64,000 nt of DNA, taken from contig NZ_AFOY02000009.1 in the NCBI RefSeq assembly GCF_000217955.3, forward strand, positions 62,001 through 126,000, written 5' to 3'. The position numbers and the translations under genes are program-made. Origin of the DNA: Pseudomonas fluorescens HK44. Lineage in GTDB: Bacteria > Pseudomonadota > Gammaproteobacteria > Pseudomonadales > Pseudomonadaceae. Shown here piece after piece: positions 16,207 through 24,623 of this stretch (positions within the stretch are counted from its first letter, which is position 1; the number at the start of each line of letters is the position of its first letter). Below the pieces are notes generated by a model. It ran no database searches and was not told where the DNA came from. It was given only the letters and a program-made list of their open reading frames with translations.

Positions 16207-16401
16207 TCAGTGAGAACCTGCGCGTCGTTGCTCATCATCGGCGCGTAGCTCCGCCACCAGCGCCTGCAAATAAGGTGAGCGCCACTCTTTGTCCTCCAGG
16301 CGCCGACGACACTCCTCTTCAAGGCTCACGTGATTACGCGCGGCCGCCGCTTGCAGCAACCGATACAGTTGGGTATCGACCTCCAGAATCACCAGGCTCA
16401 T
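16207..16401 (-). CDS. Small ribbon-helix-helix protein, FitA-like, without toxin partner
   Basis: The 64-residue protein has a short beta strand (LVILEVDTQLY) followed by two helices (LLQAAAARNHVSLEEECRRR), the pattern of FitA/Arc-type DNA-binding antitoxins, and a charged tail. The start was chosen because AAGGAGG lies 7 bases before ATG 16401; the open frame further upstream lacks any support. FitA-type antitoxins are usually followed by a PIN toxin, but the next bases on this strand are the tail of the PA3611-like gene. It may be an orphan regulator or a remnant. Confidence 0.65.
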   Translation of the reverse strand: MSLVILEVDTQLYRLLQAAAARNHVSLEEECRRRLEDKEWRSPYLQALVAELRADDEQRRAGSH

Positions 16402-16757
16402 TGCCTGCCTCCTTGCACTTGATCGCCAATCATTGCGCGATGATCCCCTACAACTCCTGGAGCCTTGCGCCTTGCCCTGGACGCAATGCTGTCTTGTTGT
16501 GTCTGTAACTGAGTAAATCAGAGCCATGGCCGTCCGACACAGGTTCTGACGGACGGTGACAGTCGGTAGTGAGCTCGTAATAAGTGATTGCCAGCGAAGA
16601 CTTTCGAGGACCATGATCAAGTCAGCGCAACTCACCACAAGCGTCTAGATTCAATGTATTGGTGTTTAATGTTCAAGGCAGAAAAGGGGCTGCCGATTCA
16701 GAGTCCTGTCGTGCGAACGTTTCTTTCATCCAAGGGATAAGCAGAACCCGTCTGGAT
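16402..16757. other. Gene-free stretch upstream of the LOG gene
   Basis: No frame here has a ribosome binding site or recognisable domain. The segment up to 16757 presumably holds the promoters of the ribbon-helix-helix gene (minus) and of the LOG gene (plus); I see no clear consensus in it. Confidence 0.5.
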
Positions 16758-16857
16758 GACTCGACCGCTACTTCAACGCTTCATGGTCAGGTCGAGTCGG
16801 GTGTAGTGCCCAGCCCTCTTGCGGGCTGAGAGCGACACAAGCGGTGTCGCGGCTCAG
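16758..16857 (+). promoter_or_regulatory. Hairpin-rich leader of the LOG-family gene
   Basis: Three consecutive inverted repeats occur: GACTCGACC/GGTCGAGTC (16758-16766 with 16790-16798), AGCCC/GGGCT (16812-16827), and CTGAG-GCGACAC with GTGTCGC-CTCAG (16826-16857). They end 48 bases before the start codon. The last has no T-run, so it is not a simple terminator. It could be a regulatory leader or a small RNA; the function is unknown. Confidence 0.5.
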
Positions 16858-16905
16858 GCGAATTTCTCGTTCGAGCCGAAGGTTTTGTGTAGAAGGAGAA
16901 GTTGA

Positions 16906-18027
16906 ATGCCTTACCAACCGAATGAGCTTCTGGTGCGTCATTTTCAGAGCATCGGCGTCGATCTCACCAGCAAGATCGAAGAGCAACTCAACCTGGTTTC
17001 ACCCAATAGCCCGAATATTCCGATTTATCGCGACATGATGTTGACTGTCTTGCGCATGGCACAAGAAGATCACAATCGCTGGAACGCCAAGATCACCCAG
17101 CAAACCCTGCGCGAACTTGAGCATGCCTTCCGTGTGCTGGAGCAGTTCAAGGGGCGGCGTAAAGTGACCGTTTTCGGCTCGGCACGTACGCCGGCTGAAC
17201 ATCCGCTGTACGCACTGGCTCGGGAGCTGGGCGCAAAACTCGCCCAATCGAACCTGATGGTCATCACCGGTGCTGGCGGCGGCATCATGGCCGCCGCCCA
17301 TGAAGGTGCAGGTCGGGATAACAGCCTTGGATTCAATATCACCCTGCCCTTCGAGCAGCATGCGAATCCGACCGTAGGCGGCACTGCCAACCTTCTACCG
17401 TTTCACTTTTTCTTTACCCGCAAACTGTTTTTCGTCAAAGAAGCCGACGCGCTGGTGCTTTGCCCTGGCGGCTTCGGCACGCTGGACGAAGCCCTGGAAG
17501 TGCTGACCCTGATCCAGACCGGCAAAAGCCCGCTGGTTCCCGTGGTGTTGCTGGATGCTCCTGGCGGCACTTTCTGGGAAAGCGCGCTGGACTTCATCCG
17601 CAACCAACTGGAGGCCAACCATTACATCCTGTCGAACGACCTGAAGCTGATTCGTCTGGTGTACTCCGTCGATGACGCTGTGGCGGAAATCAATCAGTTC
17701 TACAGCAACTTCCACTCCAGCCGCTGGCTGAAACATCAGTTCGTGATCCGCATGAATCACAAACTCAACGACCATGCGCTCGAGCATATACAGGAGGCCT
17801 TTGCCGACCTGTGCCTGAGCGATCACTTTCATCAACATACTTACGGTGGCGAGGAGCACGACGAGGCTCAGTTCAGTCATCTGGTGCGACTGTCCTTCAC
17901 GTTCAACGCCCGTGATCACGGACGCCTGCGTGAACTGGTCGACTACATCAACCTGCCGGAAAACTGGGCCACGGCTCAGCAGCCCCAGACGCCACAGCGC
18001 AAGCGGGAACAGATCAAGGTTACTTGA
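16906..18027 (+). CDS. LOG-family protein (Rossmann-fold nucleotide hydrolase type)
   Basis: The 373-residue protein carries the LOG-family signatures TGAGGGIMAA (121-130) and PGGFGTLDEALE (187-198), which in characterised members bind and cleave nucleoside 5'-monophosphates to ribose phosphate and base. Extra N-terminal (about 85 residues) and C-terminal (about 100 residues) regions distinguish it from the short cytokinin-type LOG enzymes. AGAAGGAGAAG lies before the ATG. It is followed by a terminator and then the convergent recX. The exact substrate is not predictable. Confidence 0.85.
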   Translation: MPYQPNELLVRHFQSIGVDLTSKIEEQLNLVSPNSPNIPIYRDMMLTVLRMAQEDHNRWNAKITQQTLRELEHAFRVLEQFKGRRKVTVFGSARTPAEHPLYALARELGAKLAQSNLMVITGAGGGIMAAAHEGAGRDNSLGFNITLPFEQHANPTVGGTANLLPFHFFFTRKLFFVKEADALVLCPGGFGTLDEALEVLTLIQTGKSPLVPVVLLDAPGGTFWESALDFIRNQLEANHYILSNDLKLIRLVYSVDDAVAEINQFYSNFHSSRWLKHQFVIRMNHKLNDHALEHIQEAFADLCLSDHFHQHTYGGEEHDEAQFSHLVRLSFTFNARDHGRLRELVDYINLPENWATAQQPQTPQRKREQIKVT

Positions 18028-18030
18028 GCA

Positions 18031-18066
18031 AAAAAAGGCCCGACTATTTCAATAGTCAGGCCTTTT
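18031..18066. terminator. Bidirectional terminator between LOG gene and recX
   Basis: AAAAGGCC and GGCCTTTT flank the stem GACTATT/AATAGTC with a 2-base loop. A-run and T-run on the two sides allow use by both convergent genes. Confidence 0.9.
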
Positions 18067-18069
18067 CAG

Positions 18070-18537
18070 TCAGTCATCCATTCCTCGGCCGCTGAACAAA
18101 CGACCAATCATTTCCATGGAGTATCCCCGATAGGCGAGGAAGCGCCCTTGCTTGGCGCGCTCGCGGGCATCTATCGGCAAATGCCCGGCAAACTTGCGTC
18201 GCCAGGTGTCCTCCAGGTTTTCTTGCCAACTGATTCCGCTTTCACGCAGGGCGAGTTCGATATCGGCACGCTGCAAGCCACGCTGGCTCAACTCTTCGCG
18301 AATGCGCAAAGGGCCGTAGCCGGAGCGGGCGCGGTAGGAAACGAAGCTTTCAAGGTATCGGGATTCGGACAGCAGCCCCTCTTCCGTCAGACGGTCAAGT
18401 GCTGCCTCGATCATTTCATCAGAAGCGCCGCGCTGACGCAGTTTACGCGTCAACTCGACTCGACCGTGCTCGCGTCGTGCGAGCAGGTCCATTGCGGTTC
18501 GCCGCACCGCGACGAGGGTATCGAGTACGGCGGTCAT
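18070..18537 (-). CDS. recX: Recombination regulatory protein RecX
   Basis: RecX binds RecA filaments and limits recombinase activity. The 155-residue protein is made of helical repeats, with the typical [20 protein letters not shown] start and the [14 protein letters not shown] segment. It begins 8 bases after the recA stop and is surely cotranscribed with it by read-through, hence part of the SOS response. Confidence 0.95.
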   Translation of the reverse strand: MTAVLDTLVAVRRTAMDLLARREHGRVELTRKLRQRGASDEMIEAALDRLTEEGLLSESRYLESFVSYRARSGYGPLRIREELSQRGLQRADIELALRESGISWQENLEDTWRRKFAGHLPIDARERAKQGRFLAYRGYSMEMIGRLFSGRGMDD

Positions 18538-18545
18538 CGGATCAA

Positions 18546-19598
18546 TCAGATATCAGCGTCAGCCAGATCATCTTCGGTCTCTTTGACCGGCGAAGCCTTG
18601 ACGTCAGCCGTTGGCGTCAGCAGCTTGTCGCGAATCTGTTTCTCAAGAGTGGCAGCGATGTCCGGGTTGTCCTGCAGGAACTTGGCCGAGTTGGCTTTGC
18701 CCTGGCCGATCTTGCTACCGTTGTAGGCATACCAGGCACCGGACTTCTCAACGAAGCCGTGCAGTACGCCAAGGTCGATCATCTCACCGTTGAGGTAGAT
18801 GCCCTTGCCGTAAAGAATCTGGAACTCGGCCTGACGGAACGGCGAAGCCACCTTGTTTTTGACGACTTTGACGCGGGTTTCGCTGCCGACCACTTCGTCG
18901 CCTTCTTTCACCGCGCCGGTACGGCGGATGTCCAGACGAACCGAAGCATAGAACTTCAGCGCGTTACCACCGGTGGTGGTTTCCGGGCTGCCGAACATCA
19001 CGCCGATTTTCATCCGGATCTGGTTGATGAAGATCACCAGGCAGTTGGCGTTCTTGATGTTACCGGTGATTTTACGCAGCGCCTGGGACATCAGACGGGC
19101 TTGCAGGCCCACGTGCATGTCACCCATTTCGCCTTCGATTTCGGCCTTCGGAACCAGGGCTGCCACGGAGTCGACGATGATCACGTCAACCGCGTTGGAA
19201 CGCACCAGCATGTCGGTGATTTCCAGGGCTTGCTCGCCGGTATCCGGCTGGGAAACCAGCAGGTCGTCGACATTGACGCCCAGTTTACCGGCGTATTCCG
19301 GGTCCAGGGCGTGCTCGGCGTCGACGAATGCGCAGGTCGCGCCGGCTTTTTGAGCCTGGGCGATCACCGACAGTGTCAGCGTGGTTTTACCGGAGGATTC
19401 AGGACCGTAGATTTCAACGATACGGCCTTTTGGCAGACCGCCAATGCCGAGTGCGATGTCCAGACCCAGAGAGCCCGTGGAGATAGCCGGGATCGCCTGA
19501 CGGTCCTGATCGCCCATACGCATTACGGCACCCTTGCCGAATTGACGTTCGATCTGACCCAGGGCCGCAGCCAAGGCTTTCTTCTTGTTGTCGTCCAT
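18546..19598 (-). CDS. recA: Recombinase RecA
   Basis: RecA forms filaments on single-stranded DNA, drives strand exchange and triggers LexA self-cleavage. The 350-residue protein has Walker A GPESSGKT (65-72), the Walker B region [12 protein letters not shown] and the L2-loop segment [14 protein letters not shown], and an acidic C-terminus. The start MDDNKKKAL at 19598 was preferred over an in-frame ATG at 19610 because GAGGA lies 5-6 bases before it. A LexA box is present upstream. Confidence 0.98.
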   Translation of the reverse strand: MDDNKKKALAAALGQIERQFGKGAVMRMGDQDRQAIPAISTGSLGLDIALGIGGLPKGRIVEIYGPESSGKTTLTLSVIAQAQKAGATCAFVDAEHALDPEYAGKLGVNVDDLLVSQPDTGEQALEITDMLVRSNAVDVIIVDSVAALVPKAEIEGEMGDMHVGLQARLMSQALRKITGNIKNANCLVIFINQIRMKIGVMFGSPETTTGGNALKFYASVRLDIRRTGAVKEGDEVVGSETRVKVVKNKVASPFRQAEFQILYGKGIYLNGEMIDLGVLHGFVEKSGAWYAYNGSKIGQGKANSAKFLQDNPDIAATLEKQIRDKLLTPTADVKASPVKETEDDLADADI

Positions 19599-19638
19599 TA
19601 AAGTCCTCACGTAATCAATAAGGCCTGACGGCCAACAC

Positions 19639-19654
19639 CTGTATAAGTAGCCAG
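19639..19654. promoter_or_regulatory. LexA (SOS) box of recA
   Basis: CTG-N10-CAG with flanks ACCTGT and CCAGTA fits the LexA consensus, 40 bases before the recA start. The left half-site is CTGTAT, the right ACTGG on the opposite strand, so the site is imperfect but well placed. Confidence 0.75.
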
Positions 19655-19681
19655 TATTATTCCACAGCGTTTCGGGATCGC

Positions 19682-20182
19682 CTACCCCTCATTTGAGATT
19701 TCTCCGGCGGCATACTGCAGCAACCCCTCTAGCGCGGCCTTCACCGTTTGTCGGCGGACGTCATCGCGGTTGCCCGCAAAGTATCGGCACTCCGAATACA
19801 CGGCATCTCCGACCGCCCATGCCAGCCACACGGTGCCCACCGGCTTGTTCGGCGTACCGCCGTCCGGCCCTGCAATACCGCTGACCGCTACGGCAAAACG
19901 CGCGCGACTCTTGTGCTGGGCACCACGCACCATGGCTTCGACCACTTCACGGCTGACCGCCCCGACCTCAGCGAACAACTCGGCGGGCACATTCAGTTGC
20001 TGGGTCTTCTGGCGATTGGAATAGGTGACATAACCCGCCTCGAACCACGCCGAGCTGCCGGCAATCCGGGTGATCGCCTCGGCGATCCCGCCGCCGGTGC
20101 AGGACTCGGCCGTGCTGACATGGGCATTGAGCACCTGCAAACGCCGGCCTAGTTGCGCGGCAAGCTGGGTGATTTCGTTCAC
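19682..20182 (-). CDS. pncC: CinA-family nicotinamide-nucleotide amidohydrolase (PncC)
   Basis: PncC deamidates nicotinamide mononucleotide in NAD salvage. The 166-residue protein is the short form with only the C-terminal CinA domain: [16 protein letters not shown] with the nucleophilic Ser, [10 protein letters not shown], and [21 protein letters not shown] chose the GTG at 20182 because AGGAG lies 6 bases before it and relatives begin MNEITQLA; an ATG at 20224 has no such signal. It lies upstream of recA on the same strand, as in other pseudomonads. Confidence 0.9.
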   Translation of the reverse strand: MNEITQLAAQLGRRLQVLNAHVSTAESCTGGGIAEAITRIAGSSAWFEAGYVTYSNRQKTQQLNVPAELFAEVGAVSREVVEAMVRGAQHKSRARFAVAVSGIAGPDGGTPNKPVGTVWLAWAVGDAVYSECRYFAGNRDDVRRQTVKAALEGLLQYAAGEISNEG

Positions 20183-20294
20183 GACTCTCTCCTCGAACAG
20201 GCGGGCATGCGCACTACCGTACACGAGCGAATCACGCTTGCAAGACGCAGGCTAGATCAAAATGTGAGCGAACAAGCGCTCTGACATAGGCCTG

Positions 20295-20457
20295 TCAGGC
20301 CTGCAAGGCAATCAGTCCGCGGTCGCCTGCATCGATGATGCCGATAATTCGTTGAGCATACGCCGACTCATGGCCGACTTGCGCAAGGAACGCGGCGATG
20401 CGTTTGTGGGCGGGCGTTCGACATGATCTTGAGCCGCTGCCCTTCTGTTACAGGCAT
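20295..20457 (-). pseudogene. Remnant of a GH19-type tailocin/phage endolysin gene
   Basis: On the minus strand an ATG at 20457 opens MPVTEGQRLKIMSNARP, resembling the first residues of GH19 lysins (TEQQLLQILPNA). The frame then shifts, and from 20402 another frame reads RIAAFLAQVGHES, the hallmark segment of the same lysin family, ending at a TGA at 20295. About 25 residues that should lie between the two pieces, and nearly the whole rest of the enzyme, are missing. The gene cannot make an active lysin. It lies on the cinA side of the cinA-mutS space, where tailocin lysis genes normally end. Confidence 0.7.
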
Positions 20458-20537
20458 GAGGATGCCCTCGATTTGCTTTTGTTTAAGGCCGAAGAGCGAG
20501 CGCAGTGAATTCGTTGGTTCCCCGGGTTCAGAAAACG

Positions 20538-20852
20538 TCAGAACCGGCCACTCGACTTCAAGGGGGTATCGTCATCCCACAGCCTTATGCCCTTGAGTTC
20601 CGAATGCGACTCTTCGCCTGCAGGCGCGCTGGCCAACGCAACATCGGCGCGACCACGCAACTGGGCGGTGCTCACACGGAAGTACTCGGCGATCTTCGAG
20701 ATGTGTTTATCCGAAGGATCGGCGATCTTCCTGCTGAGAATCCGCGAGAGGGTGGATTGAGGCACGCCAGTGCGACGGTGAAGCTCCGCGGGGGAGATCC
20801 CGTGCTGATTGAGCAGCGCTCTTAAGACGGTAGAAACATTGTGTTTTTGCAT
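20538..20852 (-). CDS. Truncated XRE-family repressor (PrtR/CI-like) remnant
   Basis: The 104-residue reading frame has an N-terminal helix-turn-helix (LNQHGISPAELHRRTGVPQS) like tailocin and phage repressors. Such proteins normally continue, after a segment like RLWDDDTPL, into an S24 peptidase domain of more than 100 residues. Here the frame reaches RLWDDDTPL and is lost within six residues (stop at 20538); another frame continues briefly with EVEWPVLTF. The peptidase domain is gone, so RecA-induced self-cleavage is not possible. The DNA-binding half might still be made. No strong ribosome binding site precedes ATG 20852; an in-frame ATG is also at 20861. It is divergent from mutS. Confidence 0.65.
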   Translation of the reverse strand: MQKHNVSTVLRALLNQHGISPAELHRRTGVPQSTLSRILSRKIADPSDKHISKIAEYFRVSTAQLRGRADVALASAPAGEESHSELKGIRLWDDDTPLKSSGRF

Positions 20853-21052
20853 AACGCGCATAGCGCTTGTTCTTTTCGAAGATGACAAATGCCGATTTGC
20901 ATAGCCAGTGCATAAATCGCAGAAATGTGCAGCGGACCTTTCATCCCTGCGTAGGTCGGACTGCCCATGGTAACCTTGCGCCCATCGCGGAAAAACCGGG
21001 CCAATGCCCCATTTTTGCCCCACCTCTTTCAACGAATTCGCCTGATTACCTG

Positions 21053-23632
21053 ATGAATAAAGCACTCTCCGATCTGTCTTCCCACACCCCGATGATGCAG
21101 CAGTACTGGCGCCTGAAGAACCAGCACCCTGACCAGTTGATGTTCTACCGCATGGGTGACTTCTACGAGATCTTCTATGAAGACGCGAAGAAGGCCGCCA
21201 AGTTGCTGGACATCACCCTGACCGCCCGTGGGCAGTCGGCTGGACAGGCGATTCCGATGTGCGGGATTCCTTACCACGCTGCGGAAGGTTACCTGGCGAA
21301 GCTGGTCAAGCTCGGTGAGTCGGTGGTGATCTGTGAACAGGTCGGCGACCCGGCAACCAGTAAAGGTCCGGTAGACCGTCAGGTTGTACGAATCATCACC
21401 CCCGGCACCGTCAGCGACGAAGCGCTGCTGGATGAGCGCCGCGACAATCTGATCGCCGCCGTGCTGGGTGACGAGCGCCTGTTCGGCCTGGCTGTGCTGG
21501 ACATCACCAGCGGCAACTTCAGCGTGCTGGAGATTAAAGGCTGGGAGAACCTGCTGGCGGAGCTGGAGCGGGTCAATCCGGTCGAGCTGATGATTCCGGA
21601 TGACTGGCCAAAAGACCTGCCTGCGGAAAAACGTCGCGGCGTTCGTCGTCGCGCACCGTGGGATTTCGAGCGTGATTCGGCGCTGAAAAGTCTTTGCCAG
21701 CAATTTTCCACCCAGGACCTCAAGGGTTTCGGCTGTGAGAACCTGACCCTGGCCATCGGTGCCGCCGGCTGCCTGCTGAGCTACGCCAAGGAAACCCAGC
21801 GCACCGCCCTGCCGCATTTGCGCAGCCTGCGTCATGAACGTCTGGACGATACCGTGGTGCTGGACGGTGCGAGCCGGCGCAACCTGGAGCTGGACACCAA
21901 CCTTGCCGGTGGCCGTGAAAACACCCTGCAATCGGTGGTCGACCGCTGCCAGACCGCCATGGGCAGTCGCTTGCTGACCCGTTGGTTGAATCGCCCGCTG
22001 CGCGACTTGAGCGTGCTGCTGGCACGCCAGACCTCGATCACCTGCCTGCTTGATGGTTACCGCTTCGAGAAACTGCAACCGCAATTGAAAGAGATCGGGG
22101 ACATCGAGCGGATCCTGGCGCGTATCGGCCTGCGTAACGCTCGCCCTCGTGACCTGGCTCGCCTGCGCGACGCCCTCGGCGCCCTGCCAGAACTGCAAGT
22201 GGCGATGACCGAACTTGAGGCGCCACACCTTCACCAACTGGCCGTGACTACCAGCACCTATCCCGAGCTGGCCGCCCTGCTGGAAAAAGCCATCATCGAC
22301 AACCCGCCGGCGGTGATCCGCGACGGTGGCGTGTTGAAAACCGGTTACGACGCCGAGCTCGACGAACTGCAATCGCTGAGCGAAAACGCCGGACAATTCC
22401 TGATCGACCTCGAAGCCCGCGAGAAGGCGCGTACCGGCCTGGCCAACCTGAAAGTCGGCTACAACCGGATTCACGGTTATTTCATCGAACTGCCCAGCAA
22501 GCAAGCCGAGCAGGCGCCGGCCGATTACATCCGCCGCCAGACCCTCAAGGGTGCCGAGCGTTTCATCACGCCTGAGCTCAAAGCCTTCGAAGACAAGGCG
22601 CTGTCAGCCAAGAGCCGCGCGCTGGCCCGCGAGAAAATGCTTTACGAAGCCCTGCTCGAAGACCTGATCAGCCAACTGCCGCCACTGCAGGACACTGCCG
22701 CGGCACTGGCCGAGCTGGATGTCTTGAGCAACCTGGCCGAGCGTGCGCTGAACCTTGACCTGAACTGCCCTCGGTTCGTCAGCGAACCGTGCATGCGCAT
22801 CAGCCAGGGCCGTCACCCGGTGGTTGAACAAGTATTGACCACGCCGTTCGTGGCCAACGACCTGAGCCTCGACGACAGCACGCGGATGCTGGTGATTACC
22901 GGCCCGAACATGGGCGGTAAATCCACTTACATGCGGCAAACCGCGCTGATCGTGCTACTGGCGCATATCGGCAGCTTTGTGCCCGCAGCCAGTTGCGAAT
23001 TGTCGCTGGTGGACCGGATCTTCACCCGGATCGGCTCCAGCGATGACCTGGCCGGTGGCCGTTCGACCTTCATGGTCGAGATGAGCGAAACCGCGAACAT
23101 CCTGCACAACGCCACCGAACGCAGCCTGGTACTGATGGACGAAGTCGGCCGTGGCACCAGCACCTTCGACGGTCTGTCGCTGGCTTGGGCTGCGGCCGAG
23201 CGTCTGGCTCAGCTGCGCGCTTACACGCTGTTCGCCACCCACTACTTCGAGCTGACAGTACTGCCGGAAAACCAGCCGCTGGTGGCCAACGTCCACCTCA
23301 ATGCCACTGAGCACAACGAGCGCATCGTATTCCTCCACCACGTACTGCCCGGCCCTGCCAGCCAGAGCTATGGATTGGCGGTTGCGCAACTGGCCGGCGT
23401 CCCCACCGAGGTGATCCTGCGGGCTCGCGAGCATCTGGGGCGACTGGAAGCCACCGCGCTACCTCACGAAACGGCGCAGCCAACCAAAGGCAAACCGGTC
23501 GCGCCGCAGCAGAGCGATATGTTCGCCAGCCTGCCGCATCCAGTGCTCGATGAACTCGCCAAGCTCGATCTGGATGACATGACCCCGCGTAGGGCGCTCG
23601 AAATGCTCTATACATTAAAGACACGGATCTAA
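21053..23632 (+). CDS. mutS: DNA mismatch repair protein MutS
   Basis: MutS recognises mismatches and short loops and recruits MutL. The 859-residue protein has the mismatch-binding domain with [10 protein letters not shown] near residue 40 (Phe and Glu contact the mismatch), the lever and clamp domains, and an ATPase with Walker [11 protein letters not shown] and the [11 protein letters not shown]alker B region. The ATG at 21053 matches relatives in length, but the bases upstream lack a good Shine-Dalgarno. The open frame extends upstream without recognisable content. Confidence 0.97.
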   Translation: MNKALSDLSSHTPMMQQYWRLKNQHPDQLMFYRMGDFYEIFYEDAKKAAKLLDITLTARGQSAGQAIPMCGIPYHAAEGYLAKLVKLGESVVICEQVGDPATSKGPVDRQVVRIITPGTVSDEALLDERRDNLIAAVLGDERLFGLAVLDITSGNFSVLEIKGWENLLAELERVNPVELMIPDDWPKDLPAEKRRGVRRRAPWDFERDSALKSLCQQFSTQDLKGFGCENLTLAIGAAGCLLSYAKETQRTALPHLRSLRHERLDDTVVLDGASRRNLELDTNLAGGRENTLQSVVDRCQTAMGSRLLTRWLNRPLRDLSVLLARQTSITCLLDGYRFEKLQPQLKEIGDIERILARIGLRNARPRDLARLRDALGALPELQVAMTELEAPHLHQLAVTTSTYPELAALLEKAIIDNPPAVIRDGGVLKTGYDAELDELQSLSENAGQFLIDLEAREKARTGLANLKVGYNRIHGYFIELPSKQAEQAPADYIRRQTLKGAERFITPELKAFEDKALSAKSRALAREKMLYEALLEDLISQLPPLQDTAAALAELDVLSNLAERALNLDLNCPRFVSEPCMRISQGRHPVVEQVLTTPFVANDLSLDDSTRMLVITGPNMGGKSTYMRQTALIVLLAHIGSFVPAASCELSLVDRIFTRIGSSDDLAGGRSTFMVEMSETANILHNATERSLVLMDEVGRGTSTFDGLSLAWAAAERLAQLRAYTLFATHYFELTVLPENQPLVANVHLNATEHNERIVFLHHVLPGPASQSYGLAVAQLAGVPTEVILRAREHLGRLEATALPHETAQPTKGKPVAPQQSDMFASLPHPVLDELAKLDLDDMTPRRALEMLYTLKTRI

Positions 23633-23774
23633 CGCACTTGCCTGCAAGCTGTTAGAATCTCGCGCGGTTTGGGATGCTGCAGGCAAATAGCCTGGTCTGC
23701 AGACTATCGCTCCCAAACCTGGCGACCCCACCGTGAAGGGGCGCAGCACGCCGCCGCCTGAGGAGAGAATTAGA

Positions 23775-24098
23775 ATGACCTTCGTCGTCACCGACAACTG
23801 CATCAAGTGCAAGTACACCGACTGCGTAGAAGTGTGTCCGGTGGACTGCTTTTACGAAGGCCCGAACTTCCTGGTGATTCACCCGGATGAGTGCATCGAC
23901 TGCGCCCTGTGCGAGCCAGAATGCCCTGCTGTGGCCATCTTCTCTGAAGACGAAGTCCCGAGTGAGATGCAAGAATTCATTCAGTTGAACGTTGAACTGG
24001 CCGAGATCTGGCCCAACATCACTGAGAAGAAAGATCCGCTGCCGGATGCGGCAGAGTTTGATGGCGTTAAAGGCAAGATCAAAGACCTCGCTCGCTGA
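23775..24098 (+). CDS. fdxA: Seven-iron ferredoxin FdxA
   Basis: FdxA is a small soluble electron carrier with one 3Fe-4S and one 4Fe-4S cluster. The 107-residue protein has the cysteine set Cys9, Cys12, Cys17, Cys21, Cys25, Cys40, Cys43, Cys46 and Cys50 and the long C-terminal extension of the Azotobacter ferredoxin I type. GAGGAGAG precedes the ATG at 23775. A terminator follows, and the convergent rsmZ comes next, the usual Pseudomonas order. Confidence 0.95.
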   Translation: MTFVVTDNCIKCKYTDCVEVCPVDCFYEGPNFLVIHPDECIDCALCEPECPAVAIFSEDEVPSEMQEFIQLNVELAEIWPNITEKKDPLPDAAEFDGVKGKIKDLAR

Positions 24099-24128
24099 TC
24101 ATTGCCGCGCTCTTGAGCTGCGCTCTCG

Positions 24129-24152
24129 AAAAGGCCCCTTGCGGGCCTTTTT
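24129..24152 (+). terminator. fdxA intrinsic terminator
   Basis: AAAAGGCCC and GGGCCTTTTT form a stem with a CTTGC loop 31 bases after the fdxA stop. Confidence 0.9.
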
Positions 24153-24185
24153 GCGTTTCAGGGGTTGCGATCCTTTTCTGCAGGC

Positions 24186-24317
24186 AAAAAAAGGGGCGGT
24201 ATGACCCGCCCACATTTTTTCCCTATTCCCTGTGTTCCTTTTCATCGTCCTGATGAATCACGTCCCTGCGATGTTCCTTGACCATCATCCTTGATGGCTG
24301 TGTCTATCCGTCGACAC
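24186..24317 (-). ncRNA. rsmZ: Small regulatory RNA RsmZ
   Basis: RsmZ binds and removes the translational repressors RsmA/RsmE in the Gac/Rsm cascade. The RNA begins near GTGTCGACGGATAGACAC, as in P. fluorescens RsmZ, and contains eight GGA triplets, several in hairpin loops (for example GCCATCAAGGATGATGG and TTCATCAGGACGATGAA). It ends with a GGGCGG-type stem (GGCGGGTCATACCGCC) and T7. The location between fdxA and rpoS is the conserved rsmZ site. The 5' end is set by homology and could shift by a few bases; a weak TTGCTC-N16-TAATAT lies before it. Confidence 0.93.
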
Positions 24318-24388
24318 AGGGCTGATATTAAAGAGTTCCCTGACAAGAGCAATCACCTGCCACGGGCAAACCTGGGCGAAACGATCCG

Positions 24389-24437
24389 TTTAACAATGAT
24401 AAATATTGTTATAAATCAAACAGTTAACAAATTTATC
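24389..24437. promoter_or_regulatory. A+T-rich segment between GacA box and rsmZ promoter
   Basis: This stretch is strikingly A+T rich against its surroundings and includes the inverted repeat AACAAT-N7-ATTGTT (24392-24410). In P. aeruginosa the corresponding region is bound by the H-NS-like proteins MvaT/MvaU; the same is inferred here. Confidence 0.5.
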
Positions 24438-24489
24438 CGCCAAAGATAGACGACCACCACCCGGTAGAAAAACCGAACACTTACGAAAG

Positions 24490-24507
24490 AGTAAGCCATG
24501 GCTTACG
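24490..24507. promoter_or_regulatory. GacA upstream activating sequence of rsmZ
   Basis: GTAAG-CCATGG-CTTAC matches the GacA-box core (TGTAAG-N6-CTTACA) and is centred about 180 bases before the rsmZ 5' end, the distance known for rsmZ. A reversed CTTAC-N6-GTAAG pair directly adjoins it on the left (24480-24495). Confidence 0.8.
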
Positions 24508-24572
24508 TTAACCTGCGAAAGCGTCCGAATAGCTCTTACAAAGCTTAAACAGCATATTAATTGGGGAATAAC

Positions 24573-24597
24573 AAAAAGCCCCGAAACAGACGGGGCT
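24573..24597 (-). terminator. rpoS intrinsic terminator
   Basis: On the minus strand AGCCCCG and CGGGGCT form a stem followed by T4, 27 bases after the rpoS stop. Confidence 0.88.
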
Positions 24598-24623
24598 ATT
24601 GTTATCGGGCGAATGCGCTTCCG

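Noticed and set aside
16402..16638. N-terminal extension of the ribbon-helix-helix gene
   Set aside because: The extra 79 codons have no ribosome binding site and no family resemblance, while the internal ATG has an excellent one.
18399..19601. 400-codon plus-strand frame over recA/recX
   Set aside because: Antisense to recA; residue composition is that of a shadow frame.
20860..20935. TGCA-N7-TGCA repeat near the repressor start as a defined operator
   Set aside because: The arms are only four bases and self-complementary; too weak to claim.
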